Part shown: positions 8,744 through 18,105 of the stretch, piece after piece | Position numbering within the stretch: the stretch's first letter is position 1 | Layout: each line of letters starts with the position of its first letter | NCBI RefSeq assembly: GCF_000577245.1 | Contig: NZ_CBYO010000007.1 | Span: 248,001-312,000, forward strand | Direction of reading: 5' to 3' | Length of the DNA: 64,000 nt | DNA from: Paucisalibacillus algeriensis | Lineage (GTDB): Bacteria; Bacillota; Bacilli; Bacillales; Amphibacillaceae | Notes under the pieces: generated by a model | What the model was told of the DNA's origin: nothing | Database searches by the model: none | The model's input: only the letters and a program-made list of their open reading frames with translations | Made by a program: the position numbers and the translations under genes

Positions 8744-8885
8744 GAAATGTTTATGAAGACCTTTCTCATGAACATTTTAAAGCTGTAATCATACAAAAAG
8801 TATATGATCGCGGCTCTCATGTATCTTAAGATACGATAAGCATATAGAAATGTTTATGAAGACCTTTCTCATGAACATTTTAAAG
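8744..8885. repeat. Tandem hairpin repeat upstream of ykfA
   Basis: Two near-identical 39-bp copies (8744-8782 and 8847-8885, period 103 bp). Each is a hairpin with arms AAATGTTTATGA / TCATGAACATTT around a 9-nt loop. A half copy (CTCATGAACATTT) occurs at 8713. AAAGTATATGAT also repeats after each copy. They occupy most of the 418-bp gap between dppE and ykfA, upstream of ykfA in its direction, with no gene inside. Confidence 0.75.
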
Positions 8886-8955
8886 AGAATTCATGCTATA
8901 AAGTATATGATGTCAGTCATGTATAGTTAGTAGTGACAGGCTTGAAGCTATTCGT

Positions 8956-8996
8956 TTAAAAAGGAGTGGCTCATCATGGTGAATGAGCCATTCCTT
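8956..8996 (-). terminator. Intrinsic terminator after dppE
   Basis: Stem of about 14 bp with one mismatch (AAGGAATGGCTCAT with ATGAGCCACTCCTT), loop about 8 nt, followed by UUUUU on the minus strand. It separates the dpp operon from ykfABCD, which in B. subtilis form one operon. Confidence 0.88.
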
Positions 8997-9008
8997 GGTT
9001 AATTCAAC

Positions 9009-10679
9009 TTACTTCTTATCCGCATACTTCAAATCAAAGTATCCAACTGGATGGCGTAGTATTCCTTCTACTCCATCTGCTTCTAGTACTACAGTATTGT
9101 AGTAACGGATTGGTATTGCAATCATTTCATCTGCTAGCATTTTTTCAGCATCATAAAGGGCTTGCCAACGTTCTTCTTCATCTGTTGCTGATTTACCTTT
9201 TGCAATTAGTGCATCATACTCTTCGCTAGAGAAACCTGTACGGTTCATGTAAGAATCCGTGATGAAGCTTTCTAAGAAGTTAACTGGGTCATTGTAGTCA
9301 TTGATGAATGAACTACGTGAGAATTGTAGCTCTAATGCTTTTTGTGCTTCAGAGAATACGTTCCACTCTTGGTTTTCAAGAGTTACCTCTACACCTAAAT
9401 TCTCATTGAACATACCGTGTAATGCTTCTGCAACGGCCTTGTTTGTATCACTTGTGTTGTAGCTTAACGTGATTGGTGGTAACTCATCATAGCCTTCTTC
9501 TGCCATACCTTCTTCTAGTAACTGTTTCGCCTTTTCAGGGTCAAATTCTACTAAATCACCATTTACATCGCGGAAGTCTTCACCTGTAGGGCTTGTATAA
9601 CCAGGGTTAATGAATCCATATGCAGGCTCTACTCCATTTTTCACAACGAATTCAGCAATGTCATCACGATTTACCGCATAGGAGAATGCTTGGCGAATCT
9701 TCTTGTTTTGGAATGGTTCCATTTCAAGATTAAAACGGAAGAATTCCAATCCTCCATATGGGCCAATAAATACGTTATCTCCATCAATTAATTGATCAGA
9801 CAATTCTGGAGGAATACCTGCTGTATCCAGTTCTCCAGCTTCAAACATTTGATATTGTGTGTTCGTGTCGTTAACCATAGCAAAATGTACCTTATCCAAT
9901 TTCACAGCACTTGCATCCCAATAATGTTCGTTTTTCACGAATACCATTTCTTCATCATGCTTCCATGATTCTAATTTAAATGGACCGTTTCCAACGAATG
10001 TTTCAGCTTCTGTATGCCAATCCGGATTTGCTTCAGCTACTTTATGGTTGATTGGGAAGAATGCTGGATTCGTTAATACGTCTAGGAAGAATCCAGTTGG
10101 TTGAGCTAAGACAACTTCTAAAGTTTTCTCATCCACTGCTGTTACTTTTACATCATCAGCAGATCCTTCTCCACTATTATATGCCTCTGCTCCCTCAATA
10201 AAATAACCAAGGAATGCTGCTGCAGAAGCTGTTTCAGGGTCTAGCATGTATTTCCACGCAAATTCAAAGTCGGCTGCCACAACCGAGTCGCCGTTTGACC
10301 ATTTGGCATTTTCACGTATAGTGAAGGTGTAGGTTAAACCATCATCAGAAATTTTCCAGTCCTCCGCTACCCCTGCAGCTGCGCGGTGGTCTGCATCTAA
10401 ACGCGTTAAACCTTCCATTAAGTTATTTAATGGATCCCAAGATACCGCGTCAAACCCAATAGATGGATCTAATGATGTTGGCTCGGTACTATTATTTAAT
10501 CGAAGTACTTTTTCGTCTGATGCTGCTTCATCGTCTGTAGCATCCCCATCACCAGTTTCCCCTGGTTCTTCAACTGGATCTTTTTCTTCCGGGTCTTTAC
10601 CCGCGTCTTCTGAAGCAGTACAGGCAGCTAGGAAAAATACTGTCAGTACAGCTATCAGCAAAAAGAGAAGTTTCTTCAT
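9009..10679 (-). CDS. dppE: Peptide-binding lipoprotein of the ABC importer (DppE)
   Basis: Extracellular solute-binding protein family 5 lipoprotein. The signal sequence ends in lipobox LAAC with Cys20 as the lipidated residue, followed by an acidic linker (about 21-57) and the family-5 peptide-binding domain (about 58-556). In B. subtilis, DppE binds dipeptides and murein tripeptides. The start ATG 10679 is preceded by AGGGGGA. It is the last gene of dppA-hydrolase-dppB-dppC-dppD-dppE, with a terminator right after it. Substrate is inferred from the neighbours. Confidence 0.93.
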   Translation of the reverse strand: MKKLLFLLIAVLTVFFLAACTASEDAGKDPEEKDPVEEPGETGDGDATDDEAASDEKVLRLNNSTEPTSLDPSIGFDAVSWDPLNNLMEGLTRLDADHRAAAGVAEDWKISDDGLTYTFTIRENAKWSNGDSVVAADFEFAWKYMLDPETASAAAFLGYFIEGAEAYNSGEGSADDVKVTAVDEKTLEVVLAQPTGFFLDVLTNPAFFPINHKVAEANPDWHTEAETFVGNGPFKLESWKHDEEMVFVKNEHYWDASAVKLDKVHFAMVNDTNTQYQMFEAGELDTAGIPPELSDQLIDGDNVFIGPYGGLEFFRFNLEMEPFQNKKIRQAFSYAVNRDDIAEFVVKNGVEPAYGFINPGYTSPTGEDFRDVNGDLVEFDPEKAKQLLEEGMAEEGYDELPPITLSYNTSDTNKAVAEALHGMFNENLGVEVTLENQEWNVFSEAQKALELQFSRSSFINDYNDPVNFLESFITDSYMNRTGFSSEEYDALIAKGKSATDEEERWQALYDAEKMLADEMIAIPIRYYNTVVLEADGVEGILRHPVGYFDLKYADKK

Positions 10680-10696
10680 CCTTATCCCCCTTATTC

Positions 10697-11698
10697 CTAA
10701 TTTGTGACCATGGTGGCCAGTAGTTGTTTTGCCCGTTCATCTTGTAACCAGCAATCCACAGAGTGAGAATCGCTTATGGTCGTAGAGCCCGGGTATATTT
10801 TATTACACACCTCCATCGCCATTGGACATCTTGCTGTAAATGGACATCCTTTGGGAGGTGAGAATAAATCAGGTGGTGTTCCTTCAATTGGCTTTAACTT
10901 TCCTTTTGTATCCAATCGGGGAACGGAATTTAGTAATCCTTTTGTGTACGGATGTTGCGGTTTATAAAATATCTCCCGCTTGTCACCTGTTTCGATAATT
11001 TTTCCTGCATACATAACAGCAATCCGGTCGGCAATTTTAGCGACCACACCTAAGTCATGCGTAATGAGGATAATTGATACACCCGTTACATCCTGGATTT
11101 TTTCAAAAAGTTCTAGGATTTGGGCCTGAATCGTCACATCCAGTGCTGTTGTTGGTTCATCAGCTATCAGTAGCTCAGGCTCACAAATTAGTGCTATTGC
11201 AATAACGATACGTTGGCGCATTCCACCACTAAATTGGTGTGGATATTGCTTCATTCGTTCTTCTGGATTAGGAATCCCAACAAGATCCATCATTTCCAGT
11301 GCACGTTTTTTTGCTTCCTTTTCAGTGACTTTCCGGTGTTGTTTCAACCCTTCCATTAGCTGTGTGCCTATGGTCAAGGTTGGGTTGAGTGCTGTCATTG
11401 GATCCTGGAAAATCATTGAAATATCAACACCCCGGATGGAGCGCATCTTTTTTTCCTGTAATCTTGTTAAATCCTTGCCTTTAAATAGGATCTTCCCACC
11501 GCTAATTTTCCCGGGCGGGTTTGGGATAAGCCCCATAATCGCATTGGAGGTAACACTTTTTCCACATCCAGATTCTCCTACGATTGCGAGTGTTTCTCCT
11601 TTATTTAGATGGAAGTCGACACCTCTTACTGCTTGTACGGTACCCCCATAGGTCGTGAAGGTAACGTGTAGGTCTTTTACTTCGAGAATTTTTTCCAT
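10697..11698 (-). CDS. dppD: Dipeptide ABC transporter ATPase (DppD)
   Basis: Cytoplasmic ATPase subunit. It has Walker A GESGCGKS, signature FSGGMRQR, Walker B LLIADEPTTALD and the OppD-type C-terminal Cys cluster (CPFTARCPMAMEVC). ATG 11698 is preferred over an adjacent GTG 11701 because AGGTGG then has workable spacing. It sits between dppC and dppE, and its partner ATPase is most likely the YkfD product. Confidence 0.92.
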   Translation of the reverse strand: MEKILEVKDLHVTFTTYGGTVQAVRGVDFHLNKGETLAIVGESGCGKSVTSNAIMGLIPNPPGKISGGKILFKGKDLTRLQEKKMRSIRGVDISMIFQDPMTALNPTLTIGTQLMEGLKQHRKVTEKEAKKRALEMMDLVGIPNPEERMKQYPHQFSGGMRQRIVIAIALICEPELLIADEPTTALDVTIQAQILELFEKIQDVTGVSIILITHDLGVVAKIADRIAVMYAGKIIETGDKREIFYKPQHPYTKGLLNSVPRLDTKGKLKPIEGTPPDLFSPPKGCPFTARCPMAMEVCNKIYPGSTTISDSHSVDCWLQDERAKQLLATMVTN

Positions 11699-11706
11699 CA
11701 CTCCAC

Positions 11707-12660
11707 CTACTTTCTTAATTTCGGATCCAGGGCATCCTGTAATCCGTCCCCTAAGACGTTAAAGGCAAACATCGTAAAGGATATGAAAAATGCTGGGAAA
11801 AACAATGTCCACCAGTTACCGGATAGTATTGCTCCTAAGGAATCATTAGCCATGACGCCCCAACTTGCATTTGGTGACGATATTCCAAGCCCGATAAAGC
11901 TTAGAAAGGCTTCTGCAAATATTGCGGAAGGTACGGTTAACGTCATTTGCACGATAATTGGCCCCATTGTATTCGGTAAGAGACCTCTCCGTATAATCCG
12001 TGGTGTCTTTGTTCCAAACGATTTCGATGCGAGGACATATTCATAGTTCTTTATCTGCATGACCTGCCCCCGCACAATCCTGGCCATGCCGACCCATCCC
12101 GTAACGGTCAGGGCAATAATAATCGTGGATAAACTTGGTCCCAACACAACTAGAAGCAAGATAACTACTAGCAAATAGGGGATACCATATAAAATCTCAA
12201 TTATACGCATCATGACATTATCCGTGCGTCCACCTTTATATCCGGAGATTCCTCCCCAAATAATTCCAATTGTCACATCAATTAATGCCGCCATAAACCC
12301 AACAAACAGGGAAATTCTCGCTCCGTACCAAGTACGTGTAAAAACATCGCGACCTGCATTATCGGTCCCAAACCAATGTTCAGCAGATGGTGGTTGGTAT
12401 TGTTTAGATAACACTTGTGTATTCGCATCATATGGTGACAAGATTGGACCGAAAATTGCCATCAGGACTAATAGAATTAAAAATACTAATCCCGACATGG
12501 CTAGGAAATTTTTTCTTAAACGTCGCCATGCATCTTTCCAGTAGGAGAGGGATGGCCTTGCTACTAATTCCTGCTCTTTGATGTTTTTTTTCCGCCATGT
12601 AAACCATTCATCTGGTACATTGTTTCGATTGTAATTCTGGGGATTCTGATTTGGCTTCAT
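11707..12660 (-). CDS. dppC: Dipeptide ABC transporter permease (DppC)
   Basis: Inner-membrane permease, 317 residues. A long hydrophilic N-terminus (1-45) precedes the first membrane span near 50-72, and five further spans follow. The EAA loop reads EAFLSFIGLGISSPNASWG, matching the DppC/OppC consensus that docks on the ATPases. The SD AGGAAGGGG precedes ATG 12660. It is nearly contiguous with dppB. Confidence 0.92.
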   Translation of the reverse strand: MKPNQNPQNYNRNNVPDEWFTWRKKNIKEQELVARPSLSYWKDAWRRLRKNFLAMSGLVFLILLVLMAIFGPILSPYDANTQVLSKQYQPPSAEHWFGTDNAGRDVFTRTWYGARISLFVGFMAALIDVTIGIIWGGISGYKGGRTDNVMMRIIEILYGIPYLLVVILLLVVLGPSLSTIIIALTVTGWVGMARIVRGQVMQIKNYEYVLASKSFGTKTPRIIRRGLLPNTMGPIIVQMTLTVPSAIFAEAFLSFIGLGISSPNASWGVMANDSLGAILSGNWWTLFFPAFFISFTMFAFNVLGDGLQDALDPKLRK

Positions 12661-12661
12661 A

Positions 12662-13594
12662 CTACTCCCCTTCCTTCTTGGTCACTTTGATTCTTGGATC
12701 TAATATTCCATATGCAATATCCACTAGGAAAAGCATGACGATTAAGAATGCACTATAAAACACGGTTGTTCCCATAATAACTGGGAAATCCCGATGGTTA
12801 ATACTTTCCACAAAGTATTTCCCCATGCCTGGTATCGCAAAGATTTGCTCAATTACAAACGATCCCGTCATGATACCAGCAAGTAATGTACCCATGATAG
12901 TAATGACTGGCATCAATGCATTCCTAAGTGCATGCTTCACAATTATTTTCCATGGGGTTAAGCCTTTTGCACGAGCCATTTTTATGTAATCCTGTGTTAA
13001 TACCTCGAGCATGGTGGACCTTGTAAGTCTGGCAATGATGGCCATTGGACCGGTCGCCAAGGCTAAAACTGGCAGCACCATATGCATGGGGCTCTTCCAT
13101 GTCGCAACCGGGAAAAACTCCCAATCAACCGCTAATTTCTGGATTAATAATGTTGCTAAAATAAAGTTTGGTATTGATATTCCAAGTACTGCGATTCCCA
13201 TTGCCAGGTAATCAATGACACCATTATGTCGAAGCGCAGCTAGAATTCCGAGTATAATCCCGGATAGGACCGCAACGATAATCGTGACCAATCCTAGTTC
13301 TGCTGAAATTGGAAATCCTCTACCTAATAAATCATTCACTGTTTGATTTGGTTGTTTAATAGATGGACCAAAGTCTAAGGTAGCAACTGATTTTAAATAG
13401 AGAAAGTACTGGACATGGAGTGGTTTATCGAGATTGTAATGCTTCTCCAGGTTTTGCTGGACAATCTCATTGGAGTTTCCTTCACTATTAAAAGGAGAAC
13501 CTGGAACCGACACCATCAGTACAAAGGTCAATGTAATGATGATCCATAGTGTTAGCACCATGATTAAAAGTTTCTTCAGAATGTATTTGAGCAT
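12662..13594 (-). CDS. dppB: Dipeptide ABC transporter permease (DppB)
   Basis: Inner-membrane permease with six predicted spans, the first at about residues 9-28, and the DppB/OppB loop motif GSFVIEQIFAIPGMGKYFV. ATG 13594 is chosen (AGGAG 9 nt upstream); a TTG three codons earlier is in frame. It ends one base before dppC, so coupled translation is likely. Confidence 0.92.
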   Translation of the reverse strand: MLKYILKKLLIMVLTLWIIITLTFVLMVSVPGSPFNSEGNSNEIVQQNLEKHYNLDKPLHVQYFLYLKSVATLDFGPSIKQPNQTVNDLLGRGFPISAELGLVTIIVAVLSGIILGILAALRHNGVIDYLAMGIAVLGISIPNFILATLLIQKLAVDWEFFPVATWKSPMHMVLPVLALATGPMAIIARLTRSTMLEVLTQDYIKMARAKGLTPWKIIVKHALRNALMPVITIMGTLLAGIMTGSFVIEQIFAIPGMGKYFVESINHRDFPVIMGTTVFYSAFLIVMLFLVDIAYGILDPRIKVTKKEGE

Positions 13595-13689
13595 TGCCTC
13601 CAACTCCTGTATTGATTTCTCATTTGAAGTACTAGTAGAAAAGCTTCTTCTGAAAATAAATTATGAAAGTGTTCTTTTGTTTATGAGAT

Positions 13690-14493
13690 TTATTGGGTAA
13701 GATATTGATAGATTTCAAGACCCACTCTCCCGATGATTTCGGGTGATTGTAGGTCGTCTAGGCCTCTTGTTAAAACAGATGCAATGAATGTTCTTTTACC
13801 GACATAGAAAATACCTACATCATGTCGAATACCGGATACATTTCCGGTTTTATTGGCGATTTCCCATTGCTTTAGTGAGCCGATTATGGGCTCGTCTGGC
13901 TCTGGGACTTTAGCTGGTAACGAATTTCTTACTTGCTGTTTTTTCAAAATATCTATCATTTGCTCACATGCATGGGCAGATATAATTTTTCCCGTTAAGA
14001 TTTTTTTGAGCATATTGGTCATGTCATGAGCAGTAATCTCATTTAATCCTTCACGTTCGACGTCTATGGTCATCATTTTATGATAAAAATTACTTTTTTC
14101 TAAACCAATATTTTTCATGGTCTGTTGGATTGCTTCCGTACCCACTAAATCAATAAGCATATTCGTTGCAGTGTTATCGCTTTGAATGATCATTAGCATA
14201 ATCAAATCGTAAATCGAGATTTGAGTCCCGGGAGTCATATGCTGTAAAACGCCACTTCCCCCAACCAAATCTTCCCGTTTCAGTGTTAAGCAGTTACTGA
14301 GTGAAAATTGGTTGCGATGACTTGAGGCAAATACAGTAATCATAATTGGTATTTTGATCACACTAGCAGAATAAAATAGCTCATGTGCATTTAATTCCCA
14401 TTTTTCATCGGTATCAAGGTCGTGTAGGGATATCCCCCAAGTACCACTAGCATCTTCTGTAATTTGACTGATTCGTTCCGATAGCTCTCTCAT
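13690..14493 (-). CDS. Class A beta-lactamase-fold serine hydrolase in the dpp operon
   Basis: All three penicillin-recognising motifs are present: SVIK (Ser44, Lys47), SDN (105-107) and KTG (215-217), with an omega-loop-like REGLNEIT around 147-154. Where class A lactamases have catalytic Glu166 (pattern ExxLN), this protein has Arg147 in the matching place, with Glu146 and Glu148 beside it, so efficient lactam deacylation is doubtful. There is no signal peptide, so a cytoplasmic enzyme acting on imported D-amino-acid peptides is plausible (inference). ATG 14493 has GGGAG at good distance; an upstream in-frame ATG at 14550 would overlap dppA. B. subtilis dpp has no such gene. Confidence 0.85.
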   Translation of the reverse strand: MRELSERISQITEDASGTWGISLHDLDTDEKWELNAHELFYSASVIKIPIMITVFASSHRNQFSLSNCLTLKREDLVGGSGVLQHMTPGTQISIYDLIMLMIIQSDNTATNMLIDLVGTEAIQQTMKNIGLEKSNFYHKMMTIDVEREGLNEITAHDMTNMLKKILTGKIISAHACEQMIDILKKQQVRNSLPAKVPEPDEPIIGSLKQWEIANKTGNVSGIRHDVGIFYVGKRTFIASVLTRGLDDLQSPEIIGRVGLEIYQYLTQ

Positions 14494-14518
14494 ATTAATT
14501 GTTTCTCCCATTAGTTGA

Positions 14519-15343
14519 TTACGCATATTTCGTATCATAGGCAAGTTCAATCATAACGAGGAGTGCTCGATATGCTTCTAAAATATCTTTTGCCTGATAC
14601 TGAACGATCGTTGTTCCAGGGATAATTTCTGTTCCTGGCATCATATGCGCTAGTTCTGCTGCACCATAGTTTACAAATTCTATTTTGATGGTTGGATGTT
14701 CAGGTGGAACGAGTGGCTTCACATTATGTTGATTTTCAATTGCTTGTTTTACTTTTTCCTGCAAAAGTTCCCCTGCTTTTTTAGGGGTTAGACTTTTCGT
14801 TGTCGATCTAGAAACTGCTTCTTTCACAATTGCGGTGGTGACATTTGGAACAAGTGCCTCGGCTTCTTTTGCCGTTTCATCATCACCTGATACGAGTAGC
14901 AGTGGAACCCCATGGTATCCAGCCACCATCGCATTCATTCCAATCTCCCCAACTTGCAAATCATTCACATAAAAGTTTCGGACCATATGTATCATCGAAT
15001 GGGACATTACTCCAGGCATCCCTGCTCTTGAGTGGTAACCAATAAACATAGCACCCGCATATGTCTCATCGATTCCATGAACCATCGAGTATGTTTTGAC
15101 CCCACCAGTTATAAGCTGTGCTTCTGGATGAAGTTCGTCGATTAAGATATTATTCATCTTCATGTGGCTATCATTAACCAGTACCTCACTACAGCCAGAT
15201 TTAAAGGCTGCATCAACAACATAATTCGTTTCATTAGTCATGATTTTACGTGCGCGCTCATAATTATGCATGGAAGCGCTAACAAAAGTATAATCTGGTA
15301 AACCTGTTATCCCTTCCATGTCCACAGATAAATAGAGTTTCAT
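14519..15343 (-). CDS. dppA: D-aminopeptidase (DppA, M55)
   Basis: Zinc-dependent, self-compartmentalising decameric D-aminopeptidase that removes N-terminal D-amino acids from peptides such as D-Ala-D-Ala. The N-terminal MKLYLSVDMEG supplies metal ligands Asp8 and Glu10, followed by the conserved VNDSHMKMNN and GYHSRAGMPGVMSHS segments. The start is ATG 15343 with AAAGGAG 7 nt upstream, giving 274 residues like B. subtilis DppA; an in-frame ATG 32 codons earlier lacks support. It is the first gene of the dpp operon with a good sigma-A promoter at 15537-15565. In B. subtilis the operon is CodY-controlled, but I found no clear CodY box. Confidence 0.95.
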   Translation of the reverse strand: MKLYLSVDMEGITGLPDYTFVSASMHNYERARKIMTNETNYVVDAAFKSGCSEVLVNDSHMKMNNILIDELHPEAQLITGGVKTYSMVHGIDETYAGAMFIGYHSRAGMPGVMSHSMIHMVRNFYVNDLQVGEIGMNAMVAGYHGVPLLLVSGDDETAKEAEALVPNVTTAIVKEAVSRSTTKSLTPKKAGELLQEKVKQAIENQHNVKPLVPPEHPTIKIEFVNYGAAELAHMMPGTEIIPGTTIVQYQAKDILEAYRALLVMIELAYDTKYA

Positions 15344-15536
15344 AGCATGTCTCCTTTGATGTTTTATGATTATTAAATTATATGTTTGGATTTCTTTCTG
15401 CATGAGTGGATGTTTGTATTGTTCTGTGAAGTGAGACAAAGGTCTGAGTACTCGAGCATTTTGAGGTTTTAAATATGTGGAGTAGTAGACATCGCTCGAC
15501 TTTCTTCCCCATTAATTTCATTTTTTATTTGTTAAC

Positions 15537-15565
15537 ATTGTACCTGTTAATCCATCAAATTGCAA
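15537..15565 (-). promoter_or_regulatory. Sigma-A promoter of dppA
   Basis: Minus strand: -35 TTGCAA (15560-15565), 17-bp spacer, -10 TACAAT (15537-15542). It lies about 195 nt upstream of the dppA start, implying a long 5' leader. Confidence 0.7.
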
Positions 15566-15673
15566 GATAATTTATACAATTTAATATTGTTGGAATTGAG
15601 GGAATACAAAGGAATTGTGGCGTTAGGTGGGTGTTTAACATATATTGGATATAACTTGACTGCTTGCTTAAGG

Positions 15674-15862
15674 GCATGGGACTAAACTATTGATAGATGT
15701 GACCGTTTGGGTTGATCATACACCCATGTTAAATAACCATGTACCTTTTAACGAAGAGGATGTACCCGATATATGGTAGCATGAAACCATTACACTGAAT
15801 CATATGCCCGATCCAGAAAGAGTTTATGGTCCCATCAACCGAAAGCTTGTGCCTGATTTTGT
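15674..15862. repeat. 21-bp period repeat array B (murAA-dppA gap)
   Basis: Seven cores at exact 21-bp steps from 15674: gcatgggact, agatgtgacc, tcatacaccc, ccatgtacct, ggatgtaccc, gcatgaaacc, tcatatgccc. An eighth, weaker unit and a slipped copy (aagcttgtgcc near 15843) follow. The array lies immediately downstream of the murAA terminator and upstream of the dppA promoter, in a 597-bp gap with no gene. Confidence 0.75.
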
Positions 15863-15890
15863 ATATCAAACTACCATAAAAGTTTTGGAT

Positions 15891-15925
15891 AAAAAAAAGA
15901 ATGGAGCCCTTACAGCACTCCACTC
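15891..15925 (-). terminator. Intrinsic terminator after murAA
   Basis: 8-bp stem GAGTGGAG / CTCCATTC (one G-U), 11-nt loop, eight U residues on the minus strand. Confidence 0.85.
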
Positions 15926-15940
15926 TATCAATCATTCGAC

Positions 15941-17251
15941 TTAAGAAAGTTCAGCAACATAGTTAACCTTATATGGGTTAACAACATCACCATTTTCATC
16001 AACGCGTTCGATATCTGCTCCAAGGTTTGCTAATTTTCCAGCAAAGTCAACATAGCCACGATCTAAATGTTTTAGTTCGGTAACTCTCGTTAAACCTTCT
16101 GCCCGGAGTCCAGCAAGAATTAGCGCAGCCGCTGCACGTAAGTCTGTTGCAGCTACTTCTGCACCTTGAAGTTCAGATGGTCCGTCAATGATGACACTAC
16201 GGCCTTCAATTTTCATTTTTGCATTCATGCGGCGGAATTCCTCTACGTGCATGAAGCGATTTTCAAATACTGTTTCTGTAATCATGCTAGTTCCATGAGC
16301 ACATAACATTAGCGCCATAATTTGCGATTGCATATCTGTTGGGAATCCTGGATGTGGTAACGTCTTAATGTCAGTTGCTTTTAACACATCTGGACCGATA
16401 ACTCGAATCCCATTTCCTTCTTCTAGAATGGCAACTCCCATTTCCTCTAATTTTGCAATTAGAGGTCTTAAATGCTCACTTACAGCATTTTCAATGAAAA
16501 TATTTCCGCCAGTAATAGCTGCAGCAATCATAAATGTTCCAGCTTCAATACGGTCTGGGATGATGGAATGAACGGCACCATGAAGTGATTCGACCCCTTC
16601 AATACGGATTGTTTCCGTACCAGCACCAATCACTCTTCCACCCATTTTATTAATGAAATTTGCTAAATCTACTATTTCAGGTTCTTTCGCTGCATTTTCA
16701 ATAATAGTTTTACCTTCTGCAAGTGCAGCTGCCATCATAATATTCTCTGTAGCTCCTACACTAGGAACATCTAAATAAATCTTTGCACCTTGTAATCTAC
16801 CATCTACTGTTGCTTCAACAAATCCATTACCGACATGAACTTTTGCACCCATTGCTTCGAAGCCTTTTAGGTGTAAATCAATTGGACGTGAACCGATTGC
16901 ACATCCTCCTGGCATCGCAACATTTGCATGACCATAACGAGCAAGTAACGGACCTAAAACAAGAACGGACGCACGCATTTTTCGAACATACTCAAATGGC
17001 GCTTCCGTTTTTAATTGCTTTGAAGCATCAACAACAACTGTATTATTATTAAACACTACATCAGCATTCATATTTCGTATTACTTCATTAATCGTATAAA
17101 CATCAGCTAGAACTGGGACCTCATGAATAACGCTATTTCCCTCACTAGCAAGAATACTCGCAGCAATTACGGGTAGCACGGCGTTCTTAGCGCCTTCTAC
17201 ATAGACATTACCATTCAACTGCTGTCCGCCTCTTACAATGATTTTATCCAT
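15941..17251 (-). CDS. murAA: UDP-GlcNAc 1-carboxyvinyltransferase (MurAA)
   Basis: First committed step of peptidoglycan synthesis: enolpyruvyl transfer from PEP to UDP-GlcNAc. The catalytic, fosfomycin-target Cys is Cys117 in the loop [13 protein letters not shown], and Lys22-Asn23 bind substrate. The 436-residue length fits the family. It follows ywzB and ywmB and ends at a terminator, as in B. subtilis, where it is the main essential paralogue; a second copy (murZ) is at 47910-49196. Confidence 0.96.
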   Translation of the reverse strand: MDKIIVRGGQQLNGNVYVEGAKNAVLPVIAASILASEGNSVIHEVPVLADVYTINEVIRNMNADVVFNNNTVVVDASKQLKTEAPFEYVRKMRASVLVLGPLLARYGHANVAMPGGCAIGSRPIDLHLKGFEAMGAKVHVGNGFVEATVDGRLQGAKIYLDVPSVGATENIMMAAALAEGKTIIENAAKEPEIVDLANFINKMGGRVIGAGTETIRIEGVESLHGAVHSIIPDRIEAGTFMIAAAITGGNIFIENAVSEHLRPLIAKLEEMGVAILEEGNGIRVIGPDVLKATDIKTLPHPGFPTDMQSQIMALMLCAHGTSMITETVFENRFMHVEEFRRMNAKMKIEGRSVIIDGPSELQGAEVAATDLRAAAALILAGLRAEGLTRVTELKHLDRGYVDFAGKLANLGADIERVDENGDVVNPYKVNYVAELS

Positions 17252-17286
17252 ATTTCAAATTCTCCTTCAGATCCATTTTCCCTATA

Positions 17287-18003
17287 TTAATATTCATTTA
17301 TTAGGATAGGTGTTCCAATCAAGTATTGGACATCACCATTGCCAAGGTTTCTTGTTACAATCTGAACATTTACTGGCCTATCCTGAATGGTAATTTTCTG
17401 ACCCCACCCGGAGGTATAACCATATACTATCTCTACATTTCTTGTCGAATTTATTGTGTCTCTTTGTACATTAATTTGTCGCAAATTAAGCTTTTCAGTA
17501 AAACTTTGAACTACATAATCATTTTCAATTATAGCACTAGTTCTCGTAGACATACAAGAGAATATTTTAACGTCTTTTGTAAAATATTTGTTAGTTAAAT
17601 TAGACTGCATATTCCTATATATAGAAGCAACATTTTCATCCCATGAACTTCCTTTTATGGACACCACAAGTTCCGCCTGATACTGCTTTTCTTTCGGGAA
17701 AATCACATTATACATTACGTTTATATTACCCTTTTTATGAGTGTCACTAACTAAATATATAATACTGTTTTCATTCTCTTCTTTCGTGACTGAATAACTG
17801 CTACTAAAATCCTGAAGAATAACTTCTAATCGCGACGAATCCATATTTTCCTTCAACGTCACTTCCCAGCTTTCGATTTCAAGATCGCTTTCTAACATAA
17901 TAATATTTGCTATATCAATAATTTCATATTGTTCATGTTCCATTGCAAAAACAGTATTCGATAATAATAAGATAATAACACTCATTACTAAGATTCTTTT
18001 CAT
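17287..18003 (-). CDS. ywmB: YwmB family secreted protein (TATA-binding-like fold)
   Basis: A 238-residue protein with an N-terminal signal sequence (residues 1-20, ending in FA). It belongs to the DUF1779/YwmB family by position and by weak sequence pattern; the family fold resembles a TATA-box-binding protein domain, and its function is unknown. It lies between ywzB and murAA with 35 nt to murAA, as in B. subtilis, so it is probably co-transcribed with murAA and exported. Confidence 0.8.
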   Translation of the reverse strand: MKRILVMSVIILLLSNTVFAMEHEQYEIIDIANIIMLESDLEIESWEVTLKENMDSSRLEVILQDFSSSYSVTKEENENSIIYLVSDTHKKGNINVMYNVIFPKEKQYQAELVVSIKGSSWDENVASIYRNMQSNLTNKYFTKDVKIFSCMSTRTSAIIENDYVVQSFTEKLNLRQINVQRDTINSTRNVEIVYGYTSGWGQKITIQDRPVNVQIVTRNLGNGDVQYLIGTPILINEY

Positions 18004-18105
18004 AATAAAAATCCCCCTTGTTCAACTTATCAACAGTATGAACAAGAGAGATTCATAACATACATCTTTTTTAATAGTTTAGTAGATTCTATGTAGTCCT
18101 TCAAC

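Noticed and set aside
14494-14550. Longer start of the serine hydrolase gene
   Set aside because: It would overlap dppA and lacks a ribosome site; ATG 14493 has GGGAG at proper distance.
15344-15560. CodY box for dppA
   Set aside because: Only loose AT-rich similarity to AATTTTCWGAAAATT was seen.
15729-15935. 68-codon minus-strand frame after murAA
   Set aside because: It runs through the murAA terminator and repeat array B and has no family resemblance.
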